This document shows positions 1 through 6,453 of a DNA stretch of 40,331 nucleotides, one piece after another. Each line of letters starts with the position of its first letter. Within the stretch, counting starts at the first letter, position 1. This DNA is from Allobosea vaviloviae (lineage in GTDB: Bacteria > Pseudomonadota > Alphaproteobacteria > Rhizobiales > Beijerinckiaceae), in assembly GCF_001298265.1 (NCBI RefSeq), contig NZ_LGSZ01000013.1, forward strand, positions 1 to 40,331, given 5' to 3'. Under the pieces are notes generated by a model that had not been told where the DNA came from, made no database searches, and saw nothing but the letters and a program-made list of their open reading frames with translations. The position numbers were made by a program, and so were the translations under genes.

Positions 1-568
1 CCCCTAACCCCTCCCCACCGCAAGCGGGGGGAGGGGGACTGGCGGTGTCGTGCCTTGCATCACTATCCAAGAACCGATGCGCGTCCCTGACCGCCTCGAT
101 GATCTTCAGATAACCGGTGCAGCGGCACAGCACGCCGCCGAGAGCATCCAGTGTCTCGCTCTCATCGGGCGTCGGATTGCGCAGAAGCAGATCATAGGCC
201 GCCATCAGCATGCCCGGCGTGCAGATGCCGCACTGGGCCGCGCCATGGGCATGAAAGGCCCGCTGCAAGGCGGCGCCTAGACCGTCGGCTGCCAATCCCT
301 CGACGGTGACGACCTCGCAGCCCGCAACCTGTCCGACCGGCACCAGGCAGGCGCAGGCCTGCGCCTTGTCGATCAGCACGGTGCAGGCGCCGCAATCGCC
401 GGCATCGCAACCGACCTTGGTGCCGGTCGCACCGAGGCTCGTCCGCAGCGCCTCGCTCAGGCGGGTGTCGGGGGCATCGCGCAAGACGACGTCGCAGCCG
501 TTGAGGCTAAAACCGATGGCGTCGTCGGTCGGGGTCTGGGCGACGGCGGAGCGGTCATGCAGGTTCAC
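1..568 (-). CDS. (2Fe-2S)-binding subunit of a xanthine dehydrogenase/aldehyde oxidase-type Mo hydroxylase (3' end outside window)
   Basis: Small iron-sulfur subunit of a molybdenum hydroxylase, passing electrons from the Mo-cofactor subunit to the FAD subunit encoded just upstream. I translated it by hand from a GTG at 568-566. That GTG overlaps the stop of the FAD gene as GTGA, so the two are translationally coupled. The first cluster is visible as GCDAGDCGACTVLID with a further Cys shortly after. The second cluster is CGICTPGM followed by CRCTGY about 40 residues later. Both [2Fe-2S] sites are therefore complete. The frame stays open to the window edge through a GC-rich hairpin (positions 8-36) that would encode a Pro/Gly-rich tail, so the true stop is not seen. 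The Mo-binding large subunit is expected next, beyond position 1. Substrate cannot be read from this subunit; the neighbours suggest an N-heterocycle rather than xanthine. Confidence 0.85.
   Translation of the reverse strand, partial: MNLHDRSAVAQTPTDDAIGFSLNGCDVVLRDAPDTRLSEALRTSLGATGTKVGCDAGDCGACTVLIDKAQACACLVPVGQVAGCEVVTVEGLAADGLGAALQRAFHAHGAAQCGICTPGMLMAAYDLLLRNPTPDESETLDALGGVLCRCTGYLKIIEAVRDAHRFLDSDARHDTASPPPPACGGEGLG
8..36. repeat. GC-rich intergenic-type palindrome
   Basis: CCCCTCCCC at 8-16 pairs exactly with GGGGAGGGG at 28-36. Inside these, CCGC at 18-21 pairs with GCGG at 24-27. This class of palindrome is common between genes in GC-rich proteobacteria. Here it lies within, or at the very end of, the open frame of the Fe-S subunit, so it either forms the 3' end of that gene or follows a stop outside the window. 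Confidence 0.6.
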
Positions 569-1440
569 GCGGCGACCTCCATCTGCGAGGACAGCAGCCC
601 GGCGAGCGCCCGGCGCACCAGCACCAGAGCAGCCTCGCGGCGATAGCCGGCGCTGGCGCGGACATCGTCGATCGGCGACAGTGTGGCGAGATCCTCCGCC
701 GACACGGTTTCGGCGAGGGCAGGCGTTGCAGCCAGCCCGACCAGCCGTTCCTCGAGCCCTGTCAGTCGCTGCGGCACCGCCGAACAGGCCCCGAGCGCGA
801 TTGTCACGGAAGCGATCCGTCCGGCCGCGTCGGTCGCGATCACCGCGGCGACGGAGGCGATCGAGATGACGAGATAGGCCCGGGCGCCGAGCTTCAGGAA
901 GGTCGAGCGCGCCGTCTCCGCCTGCGGGGGAACATGGAGCGCAACCAGGATCTCGTCGACGGCGAGCGCGGTGCGGCGGTTGCCGAGCACGAATTCGCCA
1001 AGCGGCAGGCGCCGTCGTCCGCGCAGGCTGGCGAGCTCGACCTGCGCATCGAGCGCCAGCAGCGGCGGTACGCCGTCGGCGGCGGGGGAAGCGTTGCAGA
1101 GATTGCCGCCGACCGTGCCGCGGTTCTGGATCTGGACGCCACCGACCTGGCGGCTGGCCTGTTTCAGTACCTCGAACGCTGGCGGAAGCGCAGCGCCGGC
1201 GATGGCACTCCAAGTCGCGGTCGCGCCGATGCGGGTGCCCTCAGCGCCAGCGATGATCCCGCCGAGTTCGGGCACGGCGCTGAGATCGAGCATGTCGCGG
1301 CCGTGGGGTTCGAACCAGGCGGTGCGATGCGTGCGCACCGGATAGACGTCGGTTCCGCCAGCCAGGATCGTCAGATCAGGCGACTCGGCCCGCAGCGCGA
1401 GCGCCTCTTCCAGCGTCCGGGGTCGCAGATAGCGCGTCAT
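565..1440 (-). CDS. FAD-binding subunit of a Mo hydroxylase (xanthine dehydrogenase/CO dehydrogenase medium-subunit family)
   Basis: FAD-carrying middle subunit (291 aa; family about 270-300), taking electrons from the [2Fe-2S] subunit and passing them to an external acceptor. The start is the ATG at 1440, giving MTRYLRPRTLEEA, the usual family N-terminus. The frame is open further up to a TTG at 1542, but that extension overlaps the marR stop and the operator-like palindrome and has no family character. The two FAD-binding loops are visible: AGGTDVYP near residue 27 and TVGGNLCNASPAAD near residue 105. The C-terminal half fits the CO_deh_flav_C domain. It is coupled by GTGA to the Fe-S gene, with no Mo-binding subunit between them, so that subunit is probably beyond the left edge. 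Likely regulated by the MarR protein encoded upstream. Confidence 0.85.
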   Translation of the reverse strand: MTRYLRPRTLEEALALRAESPDLTILAGGTDVYPVRTHRTAWFEPHGRDMLDLSAVPELGGIIAGAEGTRIGATATWSAIAGAALPPAFEVLKQASRQVGGVQIQNRGTVGGNLCNASPAADGVPPLLALDAQVELASLRGRRRLPLGEFVLGNRRTALAVDEILVALHVPPQAETARSTFLKLGARAYLVISIASVAAVIATDAAGRIASVTIALGACSAVPQRLTGLEERLVGLAATPALAETVSAEDLATLSPIDDVRASAGYRREAALVLVRRALAGLLSSQMEVAA

Positions 1441-1486
1441 GGCCAGCTCCCATCCGGTGTGACGGCTTACAAAACCTTGCTGATTA

Positions 1487-1504
1487 TTGTTAGTATACAA
1501 ACAA
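1487..1504. promoter_or_regulatory. Near-perfect 18-bp palindrome, probable MarR operator
   Basis: TTGTTAGTATACAAACAA is symmetric about GTATAC with one mismatched pair. It lies in the 98-bp gap between the marR stop and the FAD-subunit ATG, in an AT-rich patch unlike its GC-rich surroundings. Size, symmetry and position fit a MarR-dimer operator over the hydroxylase promoter. The link to this particular MarR is inference. Confidence 0.55.
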
Positions 1505-1538
1505 GCTGGCGCAAGCGGATTTTGCAGGCAGCCGCTGC

Positions 1539-2051
1539 TCAATCCAGACGCGCCAAAAGTCCCAGCAGACGCTCCGCCTCTTCCCGCGACAAGGGCGAAA
1601 GCGTCGCGGCAGTGATGGCTCGGGCCTTCTCGATCAGGCCGGGGATCGCCGCCAGTCCCTTGGGCGTCAGGCGGACGCGCACGCGGCGCTGGTCGTCGGG
1701 ATCGGACAGGCGCTCGACCAGACCGCGATCCGCCAGGCGCGAGATGACGCCCTTGATCGTGGCGGGATCCATCGCGGTCATGCGACCGAGCTGGTTTTGC
1801 GAAATCTCCTCGCCGCCGCTCAGTTTCGACATTGCGGCGAACTGGGTCGGGGTCGGGCCGTCATCGCCCATGATGCGCTGGAAGATCGCGATATGGCGCT
1901 GCTGGGCCCGGCGCATCAGGAAGCCGACCTGCTCGTCGAGGACGTAGCTGTTGGGCGCGGCGACGGCAGGGCCAGCCCTGCGCTGGCGTGGCGAAGCGTC
2001 GGTTGCCGGCTCGGCCGCGGCGTCGGTGGCGCTGGTCTCGCTGCTCGTCAT
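1539..2051 (-). CDS. MarR-family transcriptional regulator
   Basis: Winged-helix repressor-type regulator, 170 aa. The ATG at 2051 is chosen because AGGAGG sits about nine bases upstream; the frame extends to 2141 but lacks a ribosome site there. After a low-complexity Ala/Thr/Pro N-terminus comes a helical segment from LDEQVGFLMRRAQQRH. The DNA-binding part follows, with recognition helix region MDPATIKGVISRLADRGLVE and wing SDPDDQRRVRVRLTPKG, all typical of MarR. The C-terminal dimerisation helices end in RLLGLLARLD. It sits between the hydroxylase genes (same strand, downstream) and the divergent enamidase/DUF1185 genes, a placement typical of a local regulator responding to the pathway substrate. 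The palindrome at 1487-1504 and a related sequence at 2143-2162 are candidate binding sites. Confidence 0.9.
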   Translation of the reverse strand: MTSSETSATDAAAEPATDASPRQRRAGPAVAAPNSYVLDEQVGFLMRRAQQRHIAIFQRIMGDDGPTPTQFAAMSKLSGGEEISQNQLGRMTAMDPATIKGVISRLADRGLVERLSDPDDQRRVRVRLTPKGLAAIPGLIEKARAITAATLSPLSREEAERLLGLLARLD

Positions 2052-2142
2052 GCTCCGCCACCGCCTCCTCGACGACGTCTGCAAGCGGTCGGACTGGGAG
2101 GCTACGCCCTGCCTCTTGCCAGCCGCCGCAACGCTGTCCATG

Positions 2143-2162
2143 ATTGTTATTACACACTCAAT
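2143..2162. promoter_or_regulatory. AT-rich element with a TTGTTA half-site in the marR/enamidase divergent spacer
   Basis: The sequence begins ATTGTTATTA and ends CTCAAT, with ATTG and CAAT as matching ends. It shares TTGTTA and the closing CAA with the better palindrome at 1487-1504. It lies about 90 bp upstream of the marR ATG and about 55 bp upstream of the enamidase ATG, so it could be a weaker site for the same regulator acting on the divergent promoters. The match is partial. Confidence 0.3.
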
Positions 2163-2215
2163 CGCGGCTTGTCCCCTGGCGTGGGATCGAGCGGGGTTCG
2201 GCTACGGAGAACCAG

Positions 2216-3406
2216 ATGGCTCACGACGTTGCGGCAGGCGCCGCCAAGGGCAAGCTGGTCGTCCGCAATATCGGGCTGCTGCTCTCGGGCGATCTCTCCA
2301 GCCCGATCCTCGACGCGGATACGATCATCGCCATCGACGGCCGCATCAGCGCGGTCGGCAAGGCCGCCGATCTCGACCTCTCCGGCGCCGACCAGACGAT
2401 CGACGCGAAAGGCTCGGGCCTGTCACCGGGCCTGATCGACTCGCATTGCCACCCGGTCTTCGGCGACTGGACGCCGCGCCAGAACCAGCTCGGCTGGATC
2501 GAGATGGGCGTGAATGGCGGCGTCACCACTCTGGTCTCGGCCGGCGAGGTGCATCTGCCGGGCCGGCCGAAGGATGCCATCGGCGTCAAGGCGCTGGCGG
2601 TGACCGCACAACGCTGCTTCCAGAACTTCCGCCCGGCCGGCGCCAAGGTGCTGGCCGGCGCGCCCGTGGCCGAACTCGATTTCGGCCGCGAGGTCTTCGA
2701 GGAACTGAAGGCGCTCGGCATCCGCCATATCGGAGAGATCGGGCTCGGCACCGTCGCCAAGGGAGCGGATGCCAAGCGCGTGGCGGACTGGTGCCGCGAG
2801 ATCGGGCTCGAGACCATCATGCACACGGGCGGCCCCTCGATCGCCGGCTCGCATTTCGTCAACAAGGACGACGTGCTGGAGGCCCAGCCCGATGTCGTCA
2901 GCCACATCAATGGCGGGCCGACCTCGATCGCCCATGCCGATATCCGCATCCTCTGCGAGCGGGCGAAGGGCGCGCTCGAGGTTGTCCATAACGGTAACGA
3001 GAAATCGGCGCTCGTGGCGCTCGAAGCGGCCCTGGAAGCCGGTCGTCTCGCCGACGTGCTGATCGGCACCGATGCGCCCGCCGGCTCTGGCGTCCAGCCC
3101 AACGGCATCCTGCGGATGATCACGCTGCTGGCGAGCCTGGGCAACCTGCCGGCCGAGCAGGCGTTCTGCCTCGCCACCGGCAATGTCGCCCGCAAGCGCT
3201 CGCTCGATGCGGGTTTGATCGCCGTGGGCTATCCGGCCGACTTCGTCTTCCTCGACAAACCGCAGCACTCCTCCGGCAAGGATCTGCTCGAAGCCGTGTC
3301 GCTCGGCGACATTCCCGGCATCGGCATGGTGGTGATCGACGGGCTGGTGCGGACGGGCCGCTCGCGCTCGACGCCGCCGGCCAACACCGCCCCTGCCATA
3401 TTGTGA
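2216..3406 (+). CDS. Enamidase-like metal-dependent amidohydrolase
   Basis: Member of the amidohydrolase superfamily, 396 aa, closest in my reading to enamidase (6-oxo-tetrahydronicotinate ring-opening hydrolase). The ATG at 2216 is preceded by CGGAGAA at good spacing; the frame extends to 2144 without a ribosome site. Metal-site motifs run in order: GLIDSHCHP (His77, His79), IMHTGGPS, VSHINGGPTS, and IGTDAPAGSG with the final catalytic Asp. The C-terminal beta segment ending IDGLVRTGR closes the composite sheet typical of the family. The gene faces the Mo hydroxylase genes across the MarR gene and is followed 13 bp later by two DUF1185 genes. Hydroxylation of an N-heterocycle followed by hydrolysis of the cyclic amide is the simplest joint role. 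The exact substrate is unknown. Confidence 0.8.
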   Translation: MAHDVAAGAAKGKLVVRNIGLLLSGDLSSPILDADTIIAIDGRISAVGKAADLDLSGADQTIDAKGSGLSPGLIDSHCHPVFGDWTPRQNQLGWIEMGVNGGVTTLVSAGEVHLPGRPKDAIGVKALAVTAQRCFQNFRPAGAKVLAGAPVAELDFGREVFEELKALGIRHIGEIGLGTVAKGADAKRVADWCREIGLETIMHTGGPSIAGSHFVNKDDVLEAQPDVVSHINGGPTSIAHADIRILCERAKGALEVVHNGNEKSALVALEAALEAGRLADVLIGTDAPAGSGVQPNGILRMITLLASLGNLPAEQAFCLATGNVARKRSLDAGLIAVGYPADFVFLDKPQHSSGKDLLEAVSLGDIPGIGMVVIDGLVRTGRSRSTPPANTAPAIL

Positions 3407-3419
3407 CGGGACGAGCCTG

Positions 3420-4007
3420 ATGACCGACCTCATCGAGATCCGCCGCATCCAGACCTCCGTCGAGGAAATCTTCCACGAGTTCGGCCCCTTGCCCGGCCGC
3501 ACCGAGCGCATCGCGTCAGTCTGCGCGGTGCTGACCAACCCCTATGCCGGCCGCTACGAGCCCGACATCATGCCGATGATGGAGGCCCTGAAGCCGGCGG
3601 GGCTGGAGATGGCGACGCGCTGCCTCAACGCGCTCGGCGGCGACCCCGCGACCGTCGAGGGCTATGGCAAGGGCGCGATCATCGGCTCGGCCGGCGAATT
3701 GGAGCATGGCGCGCTCTGGCATGTGCCGGGCGGCTACGCCATGCGCGAGATTCTCGGCAACGCCAAAGCGATCGTGCCCTCGACCAAGAAGGTCGCAGGC
3801 CCCGGCGCTCGCATCGACATTCCCGTGACCCATGTCAACGCGGCTTACGTCCGCAGCCATTTCGGCGCGGTTGAGATCGGTGTGCCGGGCTCGCCCCAGG
3901 CCGACGAGATGGTGCTGATCCTGGTGATGACCACGGGCGCGCGCATCCATGAGCGCGTCGGCGGCCTGCGCGCCGACCAGATCAGCGTCTGGGACGGCCA
4001 GCGGTGA
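3420..4007 (+). CDS. DUF1185 / amino acid synthesis family protein, copy 1
   Basis: A 195-aa protein of the AA_synth/DUF1185 family (PF06684), whose biochemical role is not established despite the family name. Family signatures visible are LTNPYAGRYEPDI, a GYGKGAIIGSAGELEHGALWHVPGG segment centred near residue 90, the IPVTHVNAAYVRSHFGAVE block, and the closing RIHERVGGL. It starts 13 bp after the enamidase stop, so the two are almost certainly co-transcribed. It is paralogous to the gene at 4129, with matching motifs throughout. Inference: the two may act together or on successive intermediates of the same heterocycle pathway. Confidence 0.85.
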   Translation: MTDLIEIRRIQTSVEEIFHEFGPLPGRTERIASVCAVLTNPYAGRYEPDIMPMMEALKPAGLEMATRCLNALGGDPATVEGYGKGAIIGSAGELEHGALWHVPGGYAMREILGNAKAIVPSTKKVAGPGARIDIPVTHVNAAYVRSHFGAVEIGVPGSPQADEMVLILVMTTGARIHERVGGLRADQISVWDGQR

Positions 4008-4010
4008 TGG

Positions 4011-4091
4011 GCGTCGTCATTCTCGGGCGGAGCGTAGCGCAGACCCGAGAATCGCTTGCAGGAGATGCTCGGGTCAAGCCCGAGCATGACG
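4011..4091. repeat. Double-hairpin palindromic intergenic element
   Basis: Two consecutive stems fill the gap between the DUF1185 genes. ATTCTCGGG (4019-4027) pairs with CCCGAGAAT (4044-4052). ATGCTCGGG (4065-4073) pairs with CCCGAGCAT (4079-4087). Shared CTCGGG cores and flanking GTCAT/ATGAC are typical of dispersed rhizobial intergenic mosaic/REP elements. It splits the operon and may act as an mRNA-stability or attenuation element. Confidence 0.65.
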
Positions 4092-4128
4092 TGCTTCTCG
4101 ACCCTCTTCATTGACGCCGGAGCCCACG

Positions 4129-4713
4129 ATGCCCGCCAACATCCGCAAGATCCTGACGCAGGTCGATGAAACCCTTGTCGAATCCGGCAAGACGATTGCG
4201 CCGCCGACGCGCCGCGCAGTGTCTGTCGCCGTCATCGCTAACCCCTTCGCCGGGCGCTATCAGGAAGACCTCTCGGAGCTGACCGAGATCGGCGTCGAGC
4301 TCGGCGATCTCCTGACCAGGCGCTGCCTCGCGGCGCTGGGCATCGAGCCCGGGCAGGCCGAGAGCTTCGGCAAGGCCGCGATCGTCGGCGAGGGGGGCGA
4401 GCTCGAACATGCCGCCGCGATCCTGCATCCCAAGCTCGGCACGCCCGTACGCGCCGCGCTCGGCAAGGGGCCGGCGCTGATCCCGTCCGCCAAGAAGCGC
4501 GGCGGGCTCGGCACGCCGATCGACGTGCCACTCGGTCACAAGGACGCAGCCTTCGTGCGCTCGCATTTCGATGCGGTCGAGGTGCGAGTGACCGACGCGC
4601 CGCGCGCGGGCGAAATCCTGGTCGCGATCGCGGTGACCGATTCAGGCCGGCCTTTGCCGCGCATCGGCGGGCTGACCAAGGACCAGATCAAGGGCGAGGA
4701 CGGGCTGCGCTAG
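4129..4713 (+). CDS. DUF1185 / amino acid synthesis family protein, copy 2
   Basis: Second AA_synth/DUF1185 protein, 194 aa. The ATG at 4129 follows GCCGGAGCCCACG; the frame extends to a TTG at 4111 that overlaps the ribosome site. Motifs parallel copy 1: IANPFAGRYQEDLSEL, SFGKAAIVGEGGELEHAAAI, the IDVPLGHKDAAFVRSHFDAVEV block (about residues 137-158) and LPRIGGLTKDQIKGEDG. Divergence from copy 1 is large outside the shared motifs, so this is an old duplication rather than a recent tandem copy. It is the last gene of the enamidase operon and ends nine bases before the convergent gene at 4722. Confidence 0.85.
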   Translation: MPANIRKILTQVDETLVESGKTIAPPTRRAVSVAVIANPFAGRYQEDLSELTEIGVELGDLLTRRCLAALGIEPGQAESFGKAAIVGEGGELEHAAAILHPKLGTPVRAALGKGPALIPSAKKRGGLGTPIDVPLGHKDAAFVRSHFDAVEVRVTDAPRAGEILVAIAVTDSGRPLPRIGGLTKDQIKGEDGLR

Positions 4714-4721
4714 AGCGGTTT

Positions 4722-5558
4722 TCAGTCGACGTCGTTCATGAACTGGCCGGTGCTGTCGATCGTCAGCGTTCCGGATCCGAGATAGGCGACGGACCGCCAC
4801 CAGGCGTCGAGGGACTGGACCTTCTTGAAATAGAGGTCGAGTACGGTGAACTGGCTGACCGTCGGCCAATCATTACTGCCTGTGCGGTAGCGGTCGGGGG
4901 TCACATCATCGACGCCATTGGACGAGTTGCGCTCGAAGCGGCGGACTCGGAAGCCGGTCGGCACGATGATGTTGGCGATGTGGGTGAACAGTGGACCCTG
5001 CTGCCAGAGCACAAAGCCGACCTGAACCCCGTCCAGCATCGCCGGGCTCTCGTCGAAGACAAAGTTGGCTGCCGCGCCGCAAAGCCCGTTCGGGTTGCTC
5101 TGCTCGCCGAAATAGCGGAAGCGGTCGATGTTCGTTCCGGCAGGCTCGGTCCGCCGTGGAATCATTTCCGTATTGAACCACTCGATGAGCCCCTGCTTGT
5201 CGTATTTCTTCTCCCGGGGGCGGCTAACGATCGGCGGAGCGGCCGCGACCGGCACGTAGAGCGTTTCGCCGCCGCTGAAGCGATAATTGCCGCCCGGGGT
5301 CAGCGAGGTGCATTTCAGCAGCGTGCGAAGGTAGTAGTTCAGCACTTTCGGCCATCTGTTGCGCAGCGCCGGATCCGCGATGTCTATGCCGAAATTGAAC
5401 ATCACGAATGCTCCGAAGGGGATCTTCTCGCGGGCGCACAGCGTCTCGAAAGAGTCCGTCCTGGTAACCATCACGCCGCGCTTGTCGGACGTGGCCGGTG
5501 GCCAGGAGGCAGGCTTCAGGCCTGCGGAAGCCGGGTTCATTTCGAGTGCAGCAACCAT
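4722..5558 (-). CDS. Hypothetical protein with LysM-like N-terminal module and possible Cys-His-Asp triad
   Basis: 278 aa, family not recognised. The ATG at 5558 follows GAGGGGGAAATACCG; the frame continues upstream to 5849 but crosses the divergent promoter spacer. Residues about 30-103 resemble an expanded LysM module: RTDSFETLCAREKIPFG, then FNFG, and after an insertion RFSGGETLYVP. Residues 158-255 contain NGLCGAAANFVFDE (Cys160), LFTHIANIIVP (His193) and TVLDLYFKKV (Asp241). This is the order and local setting (Cys at a helix start, His at a strand start, Asp after a strand) of papain/transglutaminase-like folds. No signal peptide or membrane segment is seen. It is divergent from the C58-like protease gene at 5833, sharing a 274-bp spacer, which hints at common control. 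Enzyme activity is inference. Confidence 0.7.
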   Translation of the reverse strand: MVAALEMNPASAGLKPASWPPATSDKRGVMVTRTDSFETLCAREKIPFGAFVMFNFGIDIADPALRNRWPKVLNYYLRTLLKCTSLTPGGNYRFSGGETLYVPVAAAPPIVSRPREKKYDKQGLIEWFNTEMIPRRTEPAGTNIDRFRYFGEQSNPNGLCGAAANFVFDESPAMLDGVQVGFVLWQQGPLFTHIANIIVPTGFRVRRFERNSSNGVDDVTPDRYRTGSNDWPTVSQFTVLDLYFKKVQSLDAWWRSVAYLGSGTLTIDSTGQFMNDVD

Positions 5559-5621
5559 CGGTATTTCCCCCTCGTTGGCAAACCGTCGAGAAGGAGAGTG
5601 GTCCTTTCGATCGCTGCAGAC

Positions 5622-5637
5622 TGTTCCTGAAGGAACA
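5622..5637. promoter_or_regulatory. Perfect inverted repeat in a divergent promoter spacer
   Basis: TGTTCCT-GA-AGGAACA has two exactly complementary 7-bp arms. It lies 64 bp upstream of the ATG at 5558 and about 200 bp upstream of the ATG at 5833. It is a candidate operator for one or both genes; no regulator gene adjoins it. Confidence 0.4.
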
Positions 5638-5832
5638 AGCAATCGTAGGCTCACTGAGCGTCGAGCCAGGCCATCCGGCGCGTGCGACATCCGCAAAAGA
5701 GAGAGTTCATCGTGCTCCCATCGCTGCGCTGAATGCGTGTGGCGATGAAAAGCGCGTCGGCACGAAACCCGAGGGCAGGTTGAGGAGACTACCCCGCGAG
5801 GCATGATCGCTGCGCGAAACGGAGTCCCCCTG

Positions 5833-6432
5833 ATGACATTCACGCTCACCGGCTTCCATCAGGGGAACTTCCTGAACGCAGCCGACCCCGAGACGCGCAA
5901 TGGCGTCTGCGTCGCGCTCTGCGACCTCTGGCTGGAATCCCTGTTTCTGGCTCCTGGGGCGGCTCCGCGCAATCGGCTGCAGGCGCTCGCAGTCGATTTC
6001 GGCCGGGCCGAGAACCACCAGCGCCGCTACGGTAAGCTGCGCAAGGTGCTCGGCCGCGACGATGCGCGCCGCCATATGGGCGCGCGCGTCGGCATCGACT
6101 TCGACGAGCAGACCTTTGTCGACATGAAGCTGCATGCCGGCCGCAGCGGCATGATCCAGAAGATGTCAGACGACCTGCGCGCGCCGGGGGCCGCGGCGAC
6201 ATGGTCGATGCGCTTCGCCGGCGGCGGCGGGCACGCCATCGCCGGGTTCAACCGGATAGAGCCGCAGCCCTACGGCTTCGACCAGAAGATCCACGTCTTC
6301 GATCCGAATATCGGCGAATATGTCGGGACCTATGGCTGTTGCGCCGAGATCGTCGACGACCTCATGCGCAAGATCCCGCTCTACGCCACCACAACGATTT
6401 TCCACCGCACGACGGCGGCCGCCGACCGTTAG
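5833..6432 (+). CDS. YopT/peptidase C58-like cysteine protease
   Basis: 199 aa. The start at 5833 is chosen because CGGAG lies eight bases upstream; an ATG at 5803 in the same frame adds ten residues. The catalytic triad of the YopT/AvrPphB papain-like family is visible in order and context: NGVCVALCDLWLE (Cys26), GGGGHAIAGF (His134) and HVFDPNIGEYV (Asp157). The FDPN-GE motif is particularly characteristic. Known C58 enzymes are often effectors that cleave host or self proteins. Here the protein has no obvious secretion signal, so secretion by a dedicated system, or an intracellular role, remains open. The divergent neighbour at 4722-5558 may be its partner. Fold assignment is good; target unknown. 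Confidence 0.75.
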   Translation: MTFTLTGFHQGNFLNAADPETRNGVCVALCDLWLESLFLAPGAAPRNRLQALAVDFGRAENHQRRYGKLRKVLGRDDARRHMGARVGIDFDEQTFVDMKLHAGRSGMIQKMSDDLRAPGAAATWSMRFAGGGGHAIAGFNRIEPQPYGFDQKIHVFDPNIGEYVGTYGCCAEIVDDLMRKIPLYATTTIFHRTTAAADR

Positions 6433-6453
6433 GCCCAGGCCGCTATCGTCAGA

